From Olsenella sp. oral taxon 807 (GTDB taxonomy: Bacteria > Actinomycetota > Coriobacteriia > Coriobacteriales > Atopobiaceae): a stretch of DNA of 64,000 nt. A model generated the notes under the pieces. The model worked only from the letters and a program-made list of their open reading frames with translations. It was not told the origin of the DNA and ran no database searches. How positions within the stretch are numbered: the stretch's first letter is position 1; each line of letters begins with the position of its first letter. A program made the position numbers and the translations under genes. The stretch lies in contig NZ_CP012069.2 of the NCBI RefSeq assembly GCF_001189515.2, positions 372,001-436,000 on the forward strand, written 5' to 3'. Of the stretch, positions 1-9,205 are shown piece after piece.

Positions 1-494
1 ACGTCTCCGGCGGCAGGGTCTCGGTCAAGGCCCAGGTGCCGGGCTCCTCAGGGTGGCCCGGGTGCGCTGCGCCCGCCATCTGGGGAGGGCCGGTAAGCAT
101 CCGGGGCGGCACCGTGGACGCCTACGGGGGTCACGGTGCGGCCGGCATCGGCGGGGGCTGGTCCGGCGGCCTCGCCGACACGGCGGGCGTGGCGGTGACC
201 ATCACGGGAGGGGCCGTCAACGCCGTGCCCGGCGAGCCCTGCAAGGACGGCATAGGAAACGGGGTAGGGGCTACGGCCGACCCGATCTGGCCCACCGACG
301 GCACGGAGCGGGTCTGGCCCTGCGCCATTGAGCACGTGGGCGATCTCTCCACGCTCTCTGTCGACGGGAGGTCGGCTGCTGACCTGCACATCTTCGAGCG
401 CAACGAGGATGGGGGCGTCCACCTCTATCTGAGGGCGGGCACCCACACGCTCTCCTGCGACGGCGCTACCAAGACGGTCCAGCTCGGTCCGTGA
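1..494 (+). CDS. C-terminal part of a glycine-rich, beta-helix-like surface protein (5' end outside window)
   Basis: The frame is open from the first bases of the window to a TGA stop at 492-494, so the start lies upstream. The visible part has short repeats of the type ITGGxVxAxGG and AGIGGG. Such glycine-rich strands are known from secreted adhesin-like or carbohydrate-binding proteins of gut Firmicutes and Actinobacteria, where they build right-handed beta structures. The last 60 or so residues form a non-repetitive module (VDGRSAADLHIFERNEDGG and onward). There is no LPXTG sorting signal or C-terminal membrane segment, so the chain ends without a visible wall anchor. The specific role and ligand cannot be told from this fragment. 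Confidence 0.65.
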   Translation, partial: VSGGRVSVKAQVPGSSGWPGCAAPAIWGGPVSIRGGTVDAYGGHGAAGIGGGWSGGLADTAGVAVTITGGAVNAVPGEPCKDGIGNGVGATADPIWPTDGTERVWPCAIEHVGDLSTLSVDGRSAADLHIFERNEDGGVHLYLRAGTHTLSCDGATKTVQLGP

Positions 495-560
495 GAGGCG
501 CGCCGGGCGGTAAGGCCCCAGCGCCTGCGTGCCGCCCGTCGGCCCCAGCTATCGCCAGCC

Positions 561-586
561 AGGACCCCTCGGGCGCGAGGGGTCCT
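561..586 (+). terminator. Strong 11-bp hairpin after the surface protein gene
   Basis: AGGACCCCTCG and its exact reverse complement CGAGGGGTCCT are separated by a 4-base GGCG loop. Outer bases (CGCCTGCG near 520 and CGCAGGCG near 589) can extend the structure. No run of T follows, so it may be a factor-dependent terminator or a 3'-end stabiliser. Confidence 0.5.
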
Positions 587-748
587 CTCGCAGGCGTGGC
601 CCAGCCCGTGTCCCGCCCGCCCAATTTGCGCCAGACAATGTTACGTTCCTGCAAACGGTGGCGTTCCTCACGTGAGGAGCCGCAGGTTCGTGCGATAGTG
701 GGGTCGAGCGTCCCGTATGAGGACGTTGGCGTTCGTGGAAAGAGGCAG

Positions 749-883
749 ATGTTCGATCTCGGGACCATAAAGGGCAAGGGAGTCACGCGCAGCGTATCGC
801 TCGCGTCCTTGGTCATGTCCCTTGAGATTCCGGCTGCCGTCGCCGAGATTAGCTTGCCCCTTACGGGCCTCCTTCTAGCGTAG
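749..883 (+). CDS. Candidate leucine/branched-chain-rich leader peptide upstream of leuA
   Basis: A 44-codon ORF starts at ATG 749 behind an AGAGG ribosome-binding stretch (741-745) and stops at TAG 881-883. It is the only plausible coding piece in the 560-bp gap before leuA. Sixteen of its 44 residues are Leu, Ile or Val, and it ends in LPLTGLLLA just before the stop. That is the pattern of an attenuation leader peptide, in which slow translation of Leu codons sets the fold of the downstream RNA. The AGCGTAG over the end of the ORF can pair with CTACGCT near 966-972, but I could not draw a convincing terminator and antiterminator pair. No T-box sequence was seen. The ORF could be chance, though its composition and place argue for a regulatory role. 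Confidence 0.45.
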   Translation: MFDLGTIKGKGVTRSVSLASLVMSLEIPAAVAEISLPLTGLLLA

Positions 884-1054
884 GCGTGCTGGCCTCAGGG
901 TTTGGCGTATGCCGTCACCCCGCCACGCGCGCCTCTAGCCTCCGCCTCCAGGCAGTTTCGCCCCCGCTACGCTCGACTACGCCCTTCCCATATACGCAAG
1001 GTACTGGTTGGCAGCATGCCCCGTTCGGACACCACAGACCCAAGGAGCAGGACC

Positions 1055-2590
1055 ATGACGAGAAAGATTGACATTTTTGACACGACGCTGCGCGACGGCG
1101 AGCAGTCTCCCGGCGCCTCGATGAACACCGAGGAGAAGCTCGTCATAGCCCAGGAGCTCCTGCGCATGCACGTGGATGTCATCGAGGCGGGGTTTCCCAT
1201 CTCGAGTCCCGGTGACTTCCGCTCCGTTCAGGAGATCGGTCGGCTTGCGGGTGACGATGCCGTCGTCGTCGGCCTCACGCGAGCCGTCGACGAGGACATC
1301 GACCGCGCGGCCGAGGCACTCAAGACCGCGAGACGTCCCCGCATCCACACGGGCCTGGGCGTCTCTCCGCAGCATCTGCGCGAGAAGCTCATGATAGACG
1401 AGGACGAGTGCATAGAGCGGGCCATCCACTGCGTGAGCTACGCGAAGCGCTACGTGGAGGACGTCGAGTTCTATGCCGAGGACGCGGGTCGCTCTGACCA
1501 GCGCTTCCTCGAGCGCGTGATCCAGGCGGCCATCGAGGCCGGCGCTACCGTCGTCAACATCCCCGACACCACCGGCTATCAGATGCCCGAGGACTTTGGC
1601 GCGCGCATCAAGGGGCTTGCCGACAACGTTCGCGGCATCGAGAACGTCACCATCTCGGTTCACACCCACAACGACCTCGGCATGGCGACGGCACTGGCGC
1701 TCGCCGGCGTCAAGAACGGAGCCCGTCAGGTCGAGTGCACCATCAACGGCCTGGGCGAGCGGGCGGGCAACACGGCGCTCGAGGAGGTCGTCATGGCCAT
1801 CCGGATGCATGGCGACGAGCTCGATGCCCATACCGGCGTCGTGACCAAGGAGCTCACCCGCGCCTCGCACCTCGTGAGCCGCATCACGGGCATGCAGGTC
1901 CAGGCTAACAAGGCCATCGTCGGCTCGAACGCCTTCGCCCACTCCTCGGGCATCCACCAGGACGGCGTCCTCAAGGCTCGCGACACCTACGAGATCATCG
2001 ACCCCGCAGACGTGGGGGCTGCCGGCTCCGAGATCATCCTCTCGGCCCGCTCGGGCCACGCCGCCCTCAGGCACCGTCTGGGCGAGCTGGGCTACAGCTT
2101 CCCAGATGCCGAGTTCGATGAGGTCTACCAGCGCTTCCTCGAGATCGCAGACCAGAAGAAGGAGGTCTACGACGAGGACCTGGAGTCCATGGTCCAGGAG
2201 CGCCAGCGCGACATCCAGGCCATCTACACGCTAAACGCCCTCCAGGTATCTTGCGGGGACCCCCTGGTTCCCACCGCCACCGCCACCGTCACAGACGAGT
2301 CCGGCACGCGGCACGTGGCCTGCTCCACGGGCACCGGTCCGGTTGATGCCGCCTACAAGGCCATCGACCAGATCGTCGAGACCCACGGGGACCTCCAGGA
2401 GTTCGCGGTCAAGGCCGTCACGCGCGGCATCGACGCCATCGGCGAGGTCACCGTGCGTGTCCAGGCAAAGGACGGTAAGGTCTACACCGGGCGCGGCGCG
2501 GACAACGACATCATCGTGTCCTCGGCGAAGGCCTATGTCAACGCCATCAACCGCATGATTCAGACCGCTCGCTCCAAGGCGGGCGAGTAG
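1055..2590 (+). CDS. leuA: 2-isopropylmalate synthase
   Basis: Condenses acetyl-CoA with 2-ketoisovalerate to 2-isopropylmalate, the first committed step of leucine synthesis. ATG 1055 was chosen because AAGGAGCAGG lies 6-13 bases upstream and the protein then begins [20 protein letters not shown], the usual N-terminus. The frame is open further upstream, but that part does not resemble the family. The 511-residue length is normal for the bacterial form. The HMGL-like barrel carries the metal-binding DTTLRDGEQ motif near residue 9 and HTHNDLGMA near 202. The C-terminal 120 or so residues ([15 protein letters not shown] onward) are the LeuA dimer domain that usually binds leucine for feedback inhibition. 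It is first in the ilv-leu run and follows the candidate leader peptide. Confidence 0.97.
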   Translation: MTRKIDIFDTTLRDGEQSPGASMNTEEKLVIAQELLRMHVDVIEAGFPISSPGDFRSVQEIGRLAGDDAVVVGLTRAVDEDIDRAAEALKTARRPRIHTGLGVSPQHLREKLMIDEDECIERAIHCVSYAKRYVEDVEFYAEDAGRSDQRFLERVIQAAIEAGATVVNIPDTTGYQMPEDFGARIKGLADNVRGIENVTISVHTHNDLGMATALALAGVKNGARQVECTINGLGERAGNTALEEVVMAIRMHGDELDAHTGVVTKELTRASHLVSRITGMQVQANKAIVGSNAFAHSSGIHQDGVLKARDTYEIIDPADVGAAGSEIILSARSGHAALRHRLGELGYSFPDAEFDEVYQRFLEIADQKKEVYDEDLESMVQERQRDIQAIYTLNALQVSCGDPLVPTATATVTDESGTRHVACSTGTGPVDAAYKAIDQIVETHGDLQEFAVKAVTRGIDAIGEVTVRVQAKDGKVYTGRGADNDIIVSSAKAYVNAINRMIQTARSKAGE

Positions 2591-2661
2591 CGCCATGGAC
2601 GCGGGGACGTACACACGCGAGCGCAGGGGGATGCGCCTCGCATGGAGGAGGGGAGGTAGGC

Positions 2662-4353
2662 ATGGAGAAGCTCAACGGCGCCCAGATCCTGGTGCGCTGC
2701 CTCATCAACCAGGGGGTTGACACGATCTTCGGCTATCCCGGAGGTACGGTCATCGACATCTACGACGTGCTCTATGACGTGCCCGACAAGATTCGCCACA
2801 TCGAGACCACGCACGAGCAGCACGCCTGCCACGCGGCGGACGGCTATGCGCGCGCGACGGGCGGTTGCGGCGTCGTTCTGGCCACCTCGGGGCCCGGTGC
2901 CACGAACCTTGTGACGGGCATCGCCACGGCCTACCTCGACTCGATACCTCTCGTCGCCATCACCGGCAACGTCGCCAACAGCTGCATCGGCACGGACGCC
3001 TTCCAGGAGCTGGACATCACGGGTGTCACGCTGCCGATCACGAAGCACAACTACTTCGTGCGCGATGTGAGCCGCTTGCAGGAGATCGTTCGCGAGGCCT
3101 TCACGCTCGCGATGTCTGGCCGCAAGGGACCCGTGCTCGTGGACATCCCCAAGGATGTTCAGACCGCACTTTGCGACTTCGAGGAGCTTCCGCCCGTGCG
3201 GCCACCCGCAGCGGCAGGACCCAGCCACGATTCGCTCCAGGCGGCCGCAAAGGTCATCAACCAGGCGCAGCGTCCCTTCGTCTACTTTGGCGGCGGCGTC
3301 GTCTCCTCCGGCGCGGGAGAGGAGGTCATCAAGCTCGCGCGTCGCATCAATGCCCCCATGGGCTGTTCGCTCATGGGCATCTCGGGCATACCCACCGACA
3401 CGCCGGGCTTCCTTGGCATGGAGGGCATGCATGGGCACTTCGCGAGCACCAAGGCCATGAACGCCTGCGATTGTCTCATTGCCCTTGGCTGCCGCTTCAA
3501 CGACCGTTCCACCGGCGAGCGCAGCAAGTTCGAGCCGAGCGGCAAGGTCGTCCGCATTGACCTCGACTCCTCCGAGTTCTCCAAGACGATAGAGGACCGT
3601 GTCGACGTGAGAGGTGACGTCAGGCTCACGCTCGAGGCGCTGCTTCCGCTCGTGGAGCCCAACACACACGAGGAGTGGGCGCGCGAGGTCCGCGAGCTGC
3701 GCGCACAGGAGCGGGGGTATGCGGACTACCGCGACACGCTCACGCCCAAGCGCATCATGGATGCCATCAACGCACATCGCGAGGCCGACATGCCGGTCGT
3801 GACCGACGTGGGCCAGCACCAGATGTGGGCCGCCCAGTATCTCTCGTTCGAGAGGCCCCGCAGCTTCGTGACCACAGGCGGTCTTGGCACCATGGGTTTT
3901 GGTCTCGGGGCGTCCATAGGAGCGGCGCTCGCCACGGGCAAGCACGTGGTCATGGTCACCGGGGACGGCTCCTTTGCCATGAACATGGCCGAGCTTATCA
4001 CCGCAGTCGACCACCACATCCCCGTCACGATCGTCCTTGTCAACAACGGTGTGCTGGGCATGGTCCGCCAGATGCAGTCACTCTTCATGCGTCAGCGCTA
4101 CTCCAGCACGACGCTCGACCGTCGCGTCGACTACGTGGCGCTCACCAAGGCGACGGGCGCCGAGGCGCGCCGTGCGACCACGCCCGAGGAGCTCGACGCC
4201 GCGCTCGCGTGGGCCCTTGCCACAGATGGTCCCGCGCTCATCGAGTGTCCCATCGACAAGGACGAGTTCGTGACGCCGGTCCTGCAGATCGGGGCCTCCA
4301 TGGATGAGCTCATTGTCAACATGGACGACGTCCAGGCCAGGATGGGGAGGTAA
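2662..4353 (+). CDS. ilvB: Acetolactate synthase, catalytic subunit (copy 1)
   Basis: ThDP-dependent enzyme joining two pyruvates to acetolactate, or pyruvate and 2-ketobutyrate to acetohydroxybutyrate. The 563-residue protein has the three family domains. Glu52 (THEQHAC) is the glutamate that activates ThDP, and GDGSF with the later VNN is the Mg/ThDP motif. At residue 471, where the family has a conserved Trp in the QWQ motif, this copy has Met (RQMQ, codon ATG at 4072). In E. coli AHAS II this Trp favours 2-ketobutyrate as second substrate, so this copy may prefer to make acetolactate. GGGAGGTAGGC precedes the start. ilvN follows after 3 bases, with its ribosome-binding site inside the end of ilvB, so the two form a translation-coupled pair. 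Confidence 0.95.
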   Translation: MEKLNGAQILVRCLINQGVDTIFGYPGGTVIDIYDVLYDVPDKIRHIETTHEQHACHAADGYARATGGCGVVLATSGPGATNLVTGIATAYLDSIPLVAITGNVANSCIGTDAFQELDITGVTLPITKHNYFVRDVSRLQEIVREAFTLAMSGRKGPVLVDIPKDVQTALCDFEELPPVRPPAAAGPSHDSLQAAAKVINQAQRPFVYFGGGVVSSGAGEEVIKLARRINAPMGCSLMGISGIPTDTPGFLGMEGMHGHFASTKAMNACDCLIALGCRFNDRSTGERSKFEPSGKVVRIDLDSSEFSKTIEDRVDVRGDVRLTLEALLPLVEPNTHEEWAREVRELRAQERGYADYRDTLTPKRIMDAINAHREADMPVVTDVGQHQMWAAQYLSFERPRSFVTTGGLGTMGFGLGASIGAALATGKHVVMVTGDGSFAMNMAELITAVDHHIPVTIVLVNNGVLGMVRQMQSLFMRQRYSSTTLDRRVDYVALTKATGAEARRATTPEELDAALAWALATDGPALIECPIDKDEFVTPVLQIGASMDELIVNMDDVQARMGR

Positions 4354-4356
4354 ATC

Positions 4357-4863
4357 GTGAAGACCTACAGCATCGCCATCATGGTTCGCAACGAGTATGG
4401 CGTCCTCAACCGTGTGACCAGCATGTTTCGTCGTCGCCAGTTCAACATCACGGGCCTCACGGTCTCCGAGACCGAGACCGAGGCGCTCTCACGCATCACC
4501 GTGCAGTTTGAGGGGGAGGATCGTGCCAAGAGCCAGCTCGTGGCCCAGCTCGCGAAGCTCCCGGACGTGATCTCCTTCAAGGAGTTCGACCCGGAGGACT
4601 CCGTCAGCTGCGAGCTTCTACTGATCAAGGTGGCCAACGAGGACGAGAGTCGCACCCAGGTGCTCGATGCGGCCGACGCCTTCCATGCCAAGATCGTCGA
4701 CTACAGCCGTGGCTCCATCGTATTTCGCATGGCGGGTCAGTCTCGCCGCATCGACAACTTCATAGACCTCATGCGAGATTTCAGAATTCTTGAGGTATGT
4801 CGAACGGGCGTGGTCTCGCTGGAGCGCGGAGGTGCCATCATGAGGAACGTGTCTAACATCTAG
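4357..4863 (+). CDS. ilvN: Acetolactate synthase, regulatory subunit
   Basis: Small subunit that activates the catalytic subunit and confers valine feedback inhibition. The 168-residue protein starts at GTG 4357, with GGGGAGG (4344-4350) inside the end of ilvB as its ribosome-binding site. It has the N-terminal ACT domain (IMVRNEYGVLNRVTSMFRRRQFNI, split here as seen across residues 7-30), followed by the usual IlvN C-terminal domain with the conserved RFRILEVCRTG-like end. Length and layout match the IlvH/IlvN family. Only one small subunit gene is present for two catalytic genes in this locus, so it could serve both. The gene lies between ilvB and ilvC. Confidence 0.93.
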   Translation: MKTYSIAIMVRNEYGVLNRVTSMFRRRQFNITGLTVSETETEALSRITVQFEGEDRAKSQLVAQLAKLPDVISFKEFDPEDSVSCELLLIKVANEDESRTQVLDAADAFHAKIVDYSRGSIVFRMAGQSRRIDNFIDLMRDFRILEVCRTGVVSLERGGAIMRNVSNI

Positions 4864-4941
4864 CGTCAGCCGCGCCGCCGCATGCCACGGCGGTGTCATC
4901 AGGGTGGATAGCAAGCGTACGGCCAGAGAAAGGAAGCAAGT

Positions 4942-5961
4942 ATGGCATTCAGGATGTTCTATGAGCAGGACTGCGACGTATCCAAGCTTGACGGCAAGAA
5001 GGTTGCCATCATCGGCTATGGCTCCCAGGGGCACGCGCATGCCCTGAACCTCAAAGACTCTGGCGTCAACGTCAGGGTCGCCCTGCGCGAAGGCTCCGCG
5101 TCCAAGGCCAAGGCGGAGTCCCAGGGCCTTGAGGTCGTCTCCAACGCCGAGGCCGCCGCCTGGGCGGACATCATCATGATCCTCATCAACGACGAGTTCC
5201 AGGCCGCCATGTACAAGAAGGATATCGAGCCCCAGCTCGCTCCTGGAAAGACCTTGGCCTTTGCCCATGGCTTCAACATCCACTTTGGCTGCATCGAGGT
5301 CCGCAAGGACTGCAACGTCATCATGGTCGCCCCCAAGGCCCCCGGCCACACCGTGCGCTCCGAGTACCTTGCCGGTAAGGGCACACCCTGCCTCGTCTGT
5401 GCCCACCAGGACGCCACTGGCGATGCCTTTGACCTTGCCCTGGCTTACGGCGCCGCGATCGGCGGCGCGCGCGCGGCCCTTCTCGAGACCGACTTTCGCA
5501 CCGAGACCGAGACCGACCTCTTTGGCGAGCAGAACGTCCTCTGCGGTGGCGTGACCGACCTCATGGAGGCGGGCTTCAACACGCTCGTCGAGGCGGGCTA
5601 CGATCCCCGCAACGCCTATTTCGAGTGCATCCACGAGATGAAGCTCATCGTTGACCTCATCTACGAGAGCGGCTTTACGGGCATGCGCTACTCCATCTCC
5701 AACACCGCCGAGTACGGCGACTACACCGCCGGACCTAACGTCATCACCGAGGCGGCCAAGGAGGGCATGCGCCATAACCTCAGGCGCGTCCAGAACGGAG
5801 AGTTTGCCAAGGAGTTCCTGCTCGACATGTCTGACGAGAGCCATCAGGTCCACTTCAAGGCCCTGCGCCGCGCGGCCGCCGAGTCCCTTATGGAGAGGAC
5901 GGGCAAGGAGATTCGCAAGATGTACGCCTGGAACGACGAGGACAAGCTCATCAACAACTAG
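4942..5961 (+). CDS. ilvC: Ketol-acid reductoisomerase
   Basis: Isomerises and reduces acetolactate or acetohydroxybutyrate to the dihydroxy acid, using NADPH and Mg. At 339 residues it is the short class I form. The N-terminal Rossmann domain shows GYGSQGHAHALNLKDSG near residue 28. The C-terminal knotted helical domain has the metal-binding acidic residues in TETDLFGEQ and YFECIHEMKLIVDL. AGAAAGGAAGC precedes ATG 4942. It lies 78 bases after ilvN and is probably in the same transcript. A strong hairpin follows at 5992-6016, before the second acetolactate synthase gene. Confidence 0.96.
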   Translation: MAFRMFYEQDCDVSKLDGKKVAIIGYGSQGHAHALNLKDSGVNVRVALREGSASKAKAESQGLEVVSNAEAAAWADIIMILINDEFQAAMYKKDIEPQLAPGKTLAFAHGFNIHFGCIEVRKDCNVIMVAPKAPGHTVRSEYLAGKGTPCLVCAHQDATGDAFDLALAYGAAIGGARAALLETDFRTETETDLFGEQNVLCGGVTDLMEAGFNTLVEAGYDPRNAYFECIHEMKLIVDLIYESGFTGMRYSISNTAEYGDYTAGPNVITEAAKEGMRHNLRRVQNGEFAKEFLLDMSDESHQVHFKALRRAAAESLMERTGKEIRKMYAWNDEDKLINN

Positions 5962-5991
5962 GGGTACGGGTGCCCTGGGCGCCTGCCTGTA

Positions 5992-6016
5992 GCCCCGATG
6001 CCCAAGGCGTCGGGGC
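5992..6016 (+). terminator. Hairpin between ilvC and the second acetolactate synthase gene
   Basis: GCCCCGATGCC pairs with GGCGTCGGGGC (one G-T wobble) around a 3-base loop. There is no T run after it. In a 191-bp gap inside the ilv cluster it may partly terminate, process or stabilise the message, which would set different levels for the genes on either side. Confidence 0.45.
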
Positions 6017-6152
6017 CGGGCGTCTCGCACGTGTGTATTCGCGCGGGGACACGGGTCAGGCGGCGTACGCAGGCGTGGGACATAGACGGTGGGAATATCC
6101 GTCAGGAGAGGGCCTGCGCCTTGCAAGGCATTGACACGAAAGGAGAGGGCAT

Positions 6153-7856
6153 ATGCAGCTCACGGGCGCACAGATACTTATCGAGTGTCTCAAGGAGCAG
6201 GGGGTCGACGTCGTCTTTGGCTACCCTGGCGGCACGATCCTGGACGTCTACGACGTTCTCTACCAGACGCCCGAGATCAAGCACTACCTCGTGAGCCATG
6301 AGCAGGGGGCAGCCCATGCTGCCGACGGCTACGCCCGCTCGACCGGCAAGGTCGGCGTGTGCCTCGCGACCTCTGGGCCCGGCTGCACCAACCTCACGAC
6401 GGGCATCGCGACCGCCTACATGGACTCATCGCCCATCGTCGCCGTGACCTGTAACGTCTCCAAGAAGCTCTTGGGCAAGGACTCGTTCCAGGAGGTCGAC
6501 AGTACGGGCATCACGAGGCCCATCACCAAGTGGAACCGCATCGTGAGCGACGTCCACGAGCTTGCAAGTGCCGTCAGGCAGGCCTTCCTCATTGCCCGAA
6601 GCGGCAGGCCCGGACCTGTCCTTCTCGACATCACCAAGGACGTGACGGGGGCGAGCTGCGACTTTGCGTCCCTTCCCGTAAAGGAGCACCGCATCTTCGA
6701 GCTTCCCAACCAGCTCTCCCGGCGCCTGATGGGCAGCCTCGACGTGCATGAGCCCGATGCTGGTAGCATGGACAGCTTCGTCGCGCTGCTCGAGAAGGCC
6801 GAGAGGCCCCTCGTCATCTGCGGCGGCGGCGTCGTGCGCAGTCGCGCCACCGCAGAGCTCAACGAGTTCGCGAACCGTGCGGATGCGCCGGTCGCCATCA
6901 CGGTCATGGGTGGTGGTGGCTTCAGGGGCCGAGACCCCCTCACCACGGGTATGATAGGCATGCATGGCTCGCAGGCCTCCAACATGGCCGTCGACAACTG
7001 CGACCTGCTCATTGCCTTGGGCTGTCGCTTCTCGGATCGCGTCGCGCTCCAGCCCTCGACCTTCGCGAGTCAGGCCACGATAGTCCAGGTGGACATCGAC
7101 AGCACCGAGATGGGCAAGAACGTCCGCTGCGACCTCTCGGTCCTTGGGGACGCCAAGCGCGTGCTGGAGCTTGTGAACGAGCGCCTCCCCCAGCAGTCGC
7201 ACCTGGTGTGGAAGGAGTTCGTGTTCTCGTTTCCCACCGAGACCCAGTACGAGGGGGGCGGAGACCACCTCACGCCCAAGCAGGTCAACAGCACCATCGC
7301 CAGGATGTGCCCCAATGACACCATGGTCGCGACCGACGTGGGCCAGCACCAGATGTGGGCCATCCAGCACTTCCACTACGACTACCCAGGCCAGCTCCTT
7401 ACCTCGGGCGGCTTCGGGGCGATGGGCTTCGGGTTGGGTGCGGCCATAGGCGCGCAGGTGGGCAACCCCGACAAGCGGGTGATCCTCGTGACGGGCGACG
7501 GGTCATTTCGCATGAACTGCAACGAGCTGGCGACCGTCGAGCACTACGGGCTGCCCATCATCACCATCGTCTACGACAACACGGTTCTCGGCATGGTGCA
7601 TCAGTGGCAGACGCTCATCTATGACCAGCGCTACTCCCAGACCACGCTCGACCGCGGTCCCGACTGGGTGAAGCTCGCAGATGCCTACGGCCTCAAGGGC
7701 AGGCGCGTGAGCACCGAGGCCGAGCTCGAGGATGCGCTGGGCGAGGCACTCGGCTGCGGGCGCGGCTACGTGATCGACGCGGTGCTCGACCCCGACGAGA
7801 TGGTCAGGCCGATGGTTCCCGCCGGACAGCACATCACTAGCTTCTTGGCCATCTAG
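6153..7856 (+). CDS. ilvB: Acetolactate synthase, catalytic subunit (copy 2)
   Basis: A second full-length catalytic subunit (567 residues), clearly diverged from the copy at 2662. Glu50 (SHEQGAA) and the GDGSF motif are present. The metal-binding end of the ThDP motif reads YDN, where the family usually has NN; by comparison with yeast AHAS the second Asn, a metal ligand, is kept. Unlike copy 1 it retains the specificity Trp at residue 485 (HQWQ). It should therefore be the copy better suited to 2-ketobutyrate and isoleucine synthesis, which fits its place directly before ilvA, the 2-ketobutyrate-producing enzyme. AAAGGAGAG precedes ATG 6153. Another ThDP decarboxylase is possible but less likely, given the acetolactate-synthase-like sequence throughout. 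Confidence 0.9.
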   Translation: MQLTGAQILIECLKEQGVDVVFGYPGGTILDVYDVLYQTPEIKHYLVSHEQGAAHAADGYARSTGKVGVCLATSGPGCTNLTTGIATAYMDSSPIVAVTCNVSKKLLGKDSFQEVDSTGITRPITKWNRIVSDVHELASAVRQAFLIARSGRPGPVLLDITKDVTGASCDFASLPVKEHRIFELPNQLSRRLMGSLDVHEPDAGSMDSFVALLEKAERPLVICGGGVVRSRATAELNEFANRADAPVAITVMGGGGFRGRDPLTTGMIGMHGSQASNMAVDNCDLLIALGCRFSDRVALQPSTFASQATIVQVDIDSTEMGKNVRCDLSVLGDAKRVLELVNERLPQQSHLVWKEFVFSFPTETQYEGGGDHLTPKQVNSTIARMCPNDTMVATDVGQHQMWAIQHFHYDYPGQLLTSGGFGAMGFGLGAAIGAQVGNPDKRVILVTGDGSFRMNCNELATVEHYGLPIITIVYDNTVLGMVHQWQTLIYDQRYSQTTLDRGPDWVKLADAYGLKGRRVSTEAELEDALGEALGCGRGYVIDAVLDPDEMVRPMVPAGQHITSFLAI

Positions 7857-7915
7857 CGGGGCCACGCACGGGTTGCCGCCTCGCTTGCAGGGGAGCTCAA
7901 CCAACGGGAAGAGAG

Positions 7916-9121
7916 ATGTCGATGCTGGCACTGGACAGGATCTATCACGCGGCGTACGTCCTCAAGGGGGTAGCGCGCAAAACCGACCTGATAGCGGCCC
8001 CCCACCTCGTGTCGGGTATGGAGGACCTCTACCTCAAGACCGAGAACCTGCAGGTGACGGGATCGTTCAAGCTGCGTGGTGCCTCCTATAAGATAAGCCA
8101 GCTGCCCAAGGGGGACTTGGAGCGGGGCATCATCGCCTGCAGTGCCGGCAACCATGCCCAGGGTGTGGCGCTGGCGGCGACCCGCATGGGCGTGCGCAGC
8201 ATCGTCTGCATGCCCGACGGGGCACCCATCATGAAGGTCGAGAGCACCCGCAGGCTCGGCGCCGAGGTGCGTCTCGTCAAGGGCAGCTACGATGATGCCC
8301 ACGACGAGGCGGTGCGCCTCCAGGAAAAGACGGGCGCCACCCTCATCCACCCCTACGACGACGAGGACGTGATCTGCGGCCAGGGCACCATCGGCCTAGA
8401 GATCATGGACCAGCTCGAGGGCGTCGACGCGGTGGTCGTGCCCGTTGGCGGAGGCGGCCTCATCTCGGGCGTCGCCTGTGCCGTCAAGAGCCTCAAGCCC
8501 TCCTGCCAGGTCTTTGGCGTGCAGGCGGCCGGCGCGTCAGCCATGGCCGAGTCGTTTTGCAGGGGCGACTGGTACGCGTCCGACACGGCGAGCACCTTCG
8601 CGGACGGCATCGCCGTCAAGAACCCCGGCGAGATCACCTTCCAGATGGTCAGGAAGTACGTGGATGACATCGTGACTGTCTCGGACGACGAGATCGCGGC
8701 GGCCATCCTGAACCTCATGGAGCGCCAGAAGGTCGTTGCCGAGGGGGCGGGTGCCGTCCCGGTCGCGGCGGCCATGTTCGACAAGCTGCCGCTCGCGGGA
8801 AAGCGCGTCGTCTGCGTCGTGAGTGGGGGCAACATCGACGTCAACATCCTCTCGCGCGTCATCAACCGGGGCCTTGCGATGAGCGGGCGCAAGGTGACGA
8901 TGGAGATCAGGCTCACGGACAAGCCGGGCCAGCTCCAGCAGGTGAGCACCATCATCGCCGAGCTCGGCGCCAACGTGGTCTCGGTCGACTACGACCTTTC
9001 CGACCCCGACCTGCCGATCTCAAGTTGTACCCTGCGCGTGGGCATGGAGACTCGCGACCAGGCACAGATAGACCAGATCCGGGCAAAGCTCGTCGGAGAG
9101 GGCTTCGCGCTCGTGGGTTAG
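7916..9121 (+). CDS. ilvA: Threonine dehydratase
   Basis: PLP enzyme deaminating threonine to 2-ketobutyrate, the entry step to isoleucine. At 401 residues it is the short form: a fold-type II catalytic domain followed by one ACT domain (about residues 325-401, MEIRLTDKPGQLQQVSTIIAELGA region). The PLP-binding lysine is Lys52 in SFKLRGA. The phosphate loop is SAGNHAQG and the glycine-rich PVGGGGLI loop is also seen. The single ACT domain is found in forms called catabolic TdcB-like or biosynthetic short IlvA. Its place between an acetolactate synthase and ilvD points to the biosynthetic role. Start ATG 7916 has GGGAAGAGAG upstream. Confidence 0.93.
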   Translation: MSMLALDRIYHAAYVLKGVARKTDLIAAPHLVSGMEDLYLKTENLQVTGSFKLRGASYKISQLPKGDLERGIIACSAGNHAQGVALAATRMGVRSIVCMPDGAPIMKVESTRRLGAEVRLVKGSYDDAHDEAVRLQEKTGATLIHPYDDEDVICGQGTIGLEIMDQLEGVDAVVVPVGGGGLISGVACAVKSLKPSCQVFGVQAAGASAMAESFCRGDWYASDTASTFADGIAVKNPGEITFQMVRKYVDDIVTVSDDEIAAAILNLMERQKVVAEGAGAVPVAAAMFDKLPLAGKRVVCVVSGGNIDVNILSRVINRGLAMSGRKVTMEIRLTDKPGQLQQVSTIIAELGANVVSVDYDLSDPDLPISSCTLRVGMETRDQAQIDQIRAKLVGEGFALVG

Positions 9122-9205
9122 CCCGGCGTGTGCCCGTGCGCGCGGTGGCGTGGCGGTACGGGCGCATCAGGAAAGGATGGCGACTCTCGCCAGAAGGAGA
9201 AGGAC

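Noticed and set aside
495-1054. T-box riboswitch upstream of leuA
   Set aside because: I found no T-box consensus sequence or specifier-loop arrangement; the Leu-rich ORF is the better candidate.
2560-4017. Long antisense frame opposite ilvB (485 codons)
   Set aside because: It is the shadow of a clear ilvB gene in GC-rich DNA, with no similarity or ribosome-binding site. The same reasoning removed other long antisense frames, such as those opposite leuA, ilvC, ilvD, leuC, glgB and recJ.
6153-7856. Copy 2 as a pyruvate oxidase or other ThDP decarboxylase
   Set aside because: The HQWQ and RYSQTTL motifs and the placement in the ilv cluster fit acetolactate synthase better; the YDN variant keeps the key Asn.
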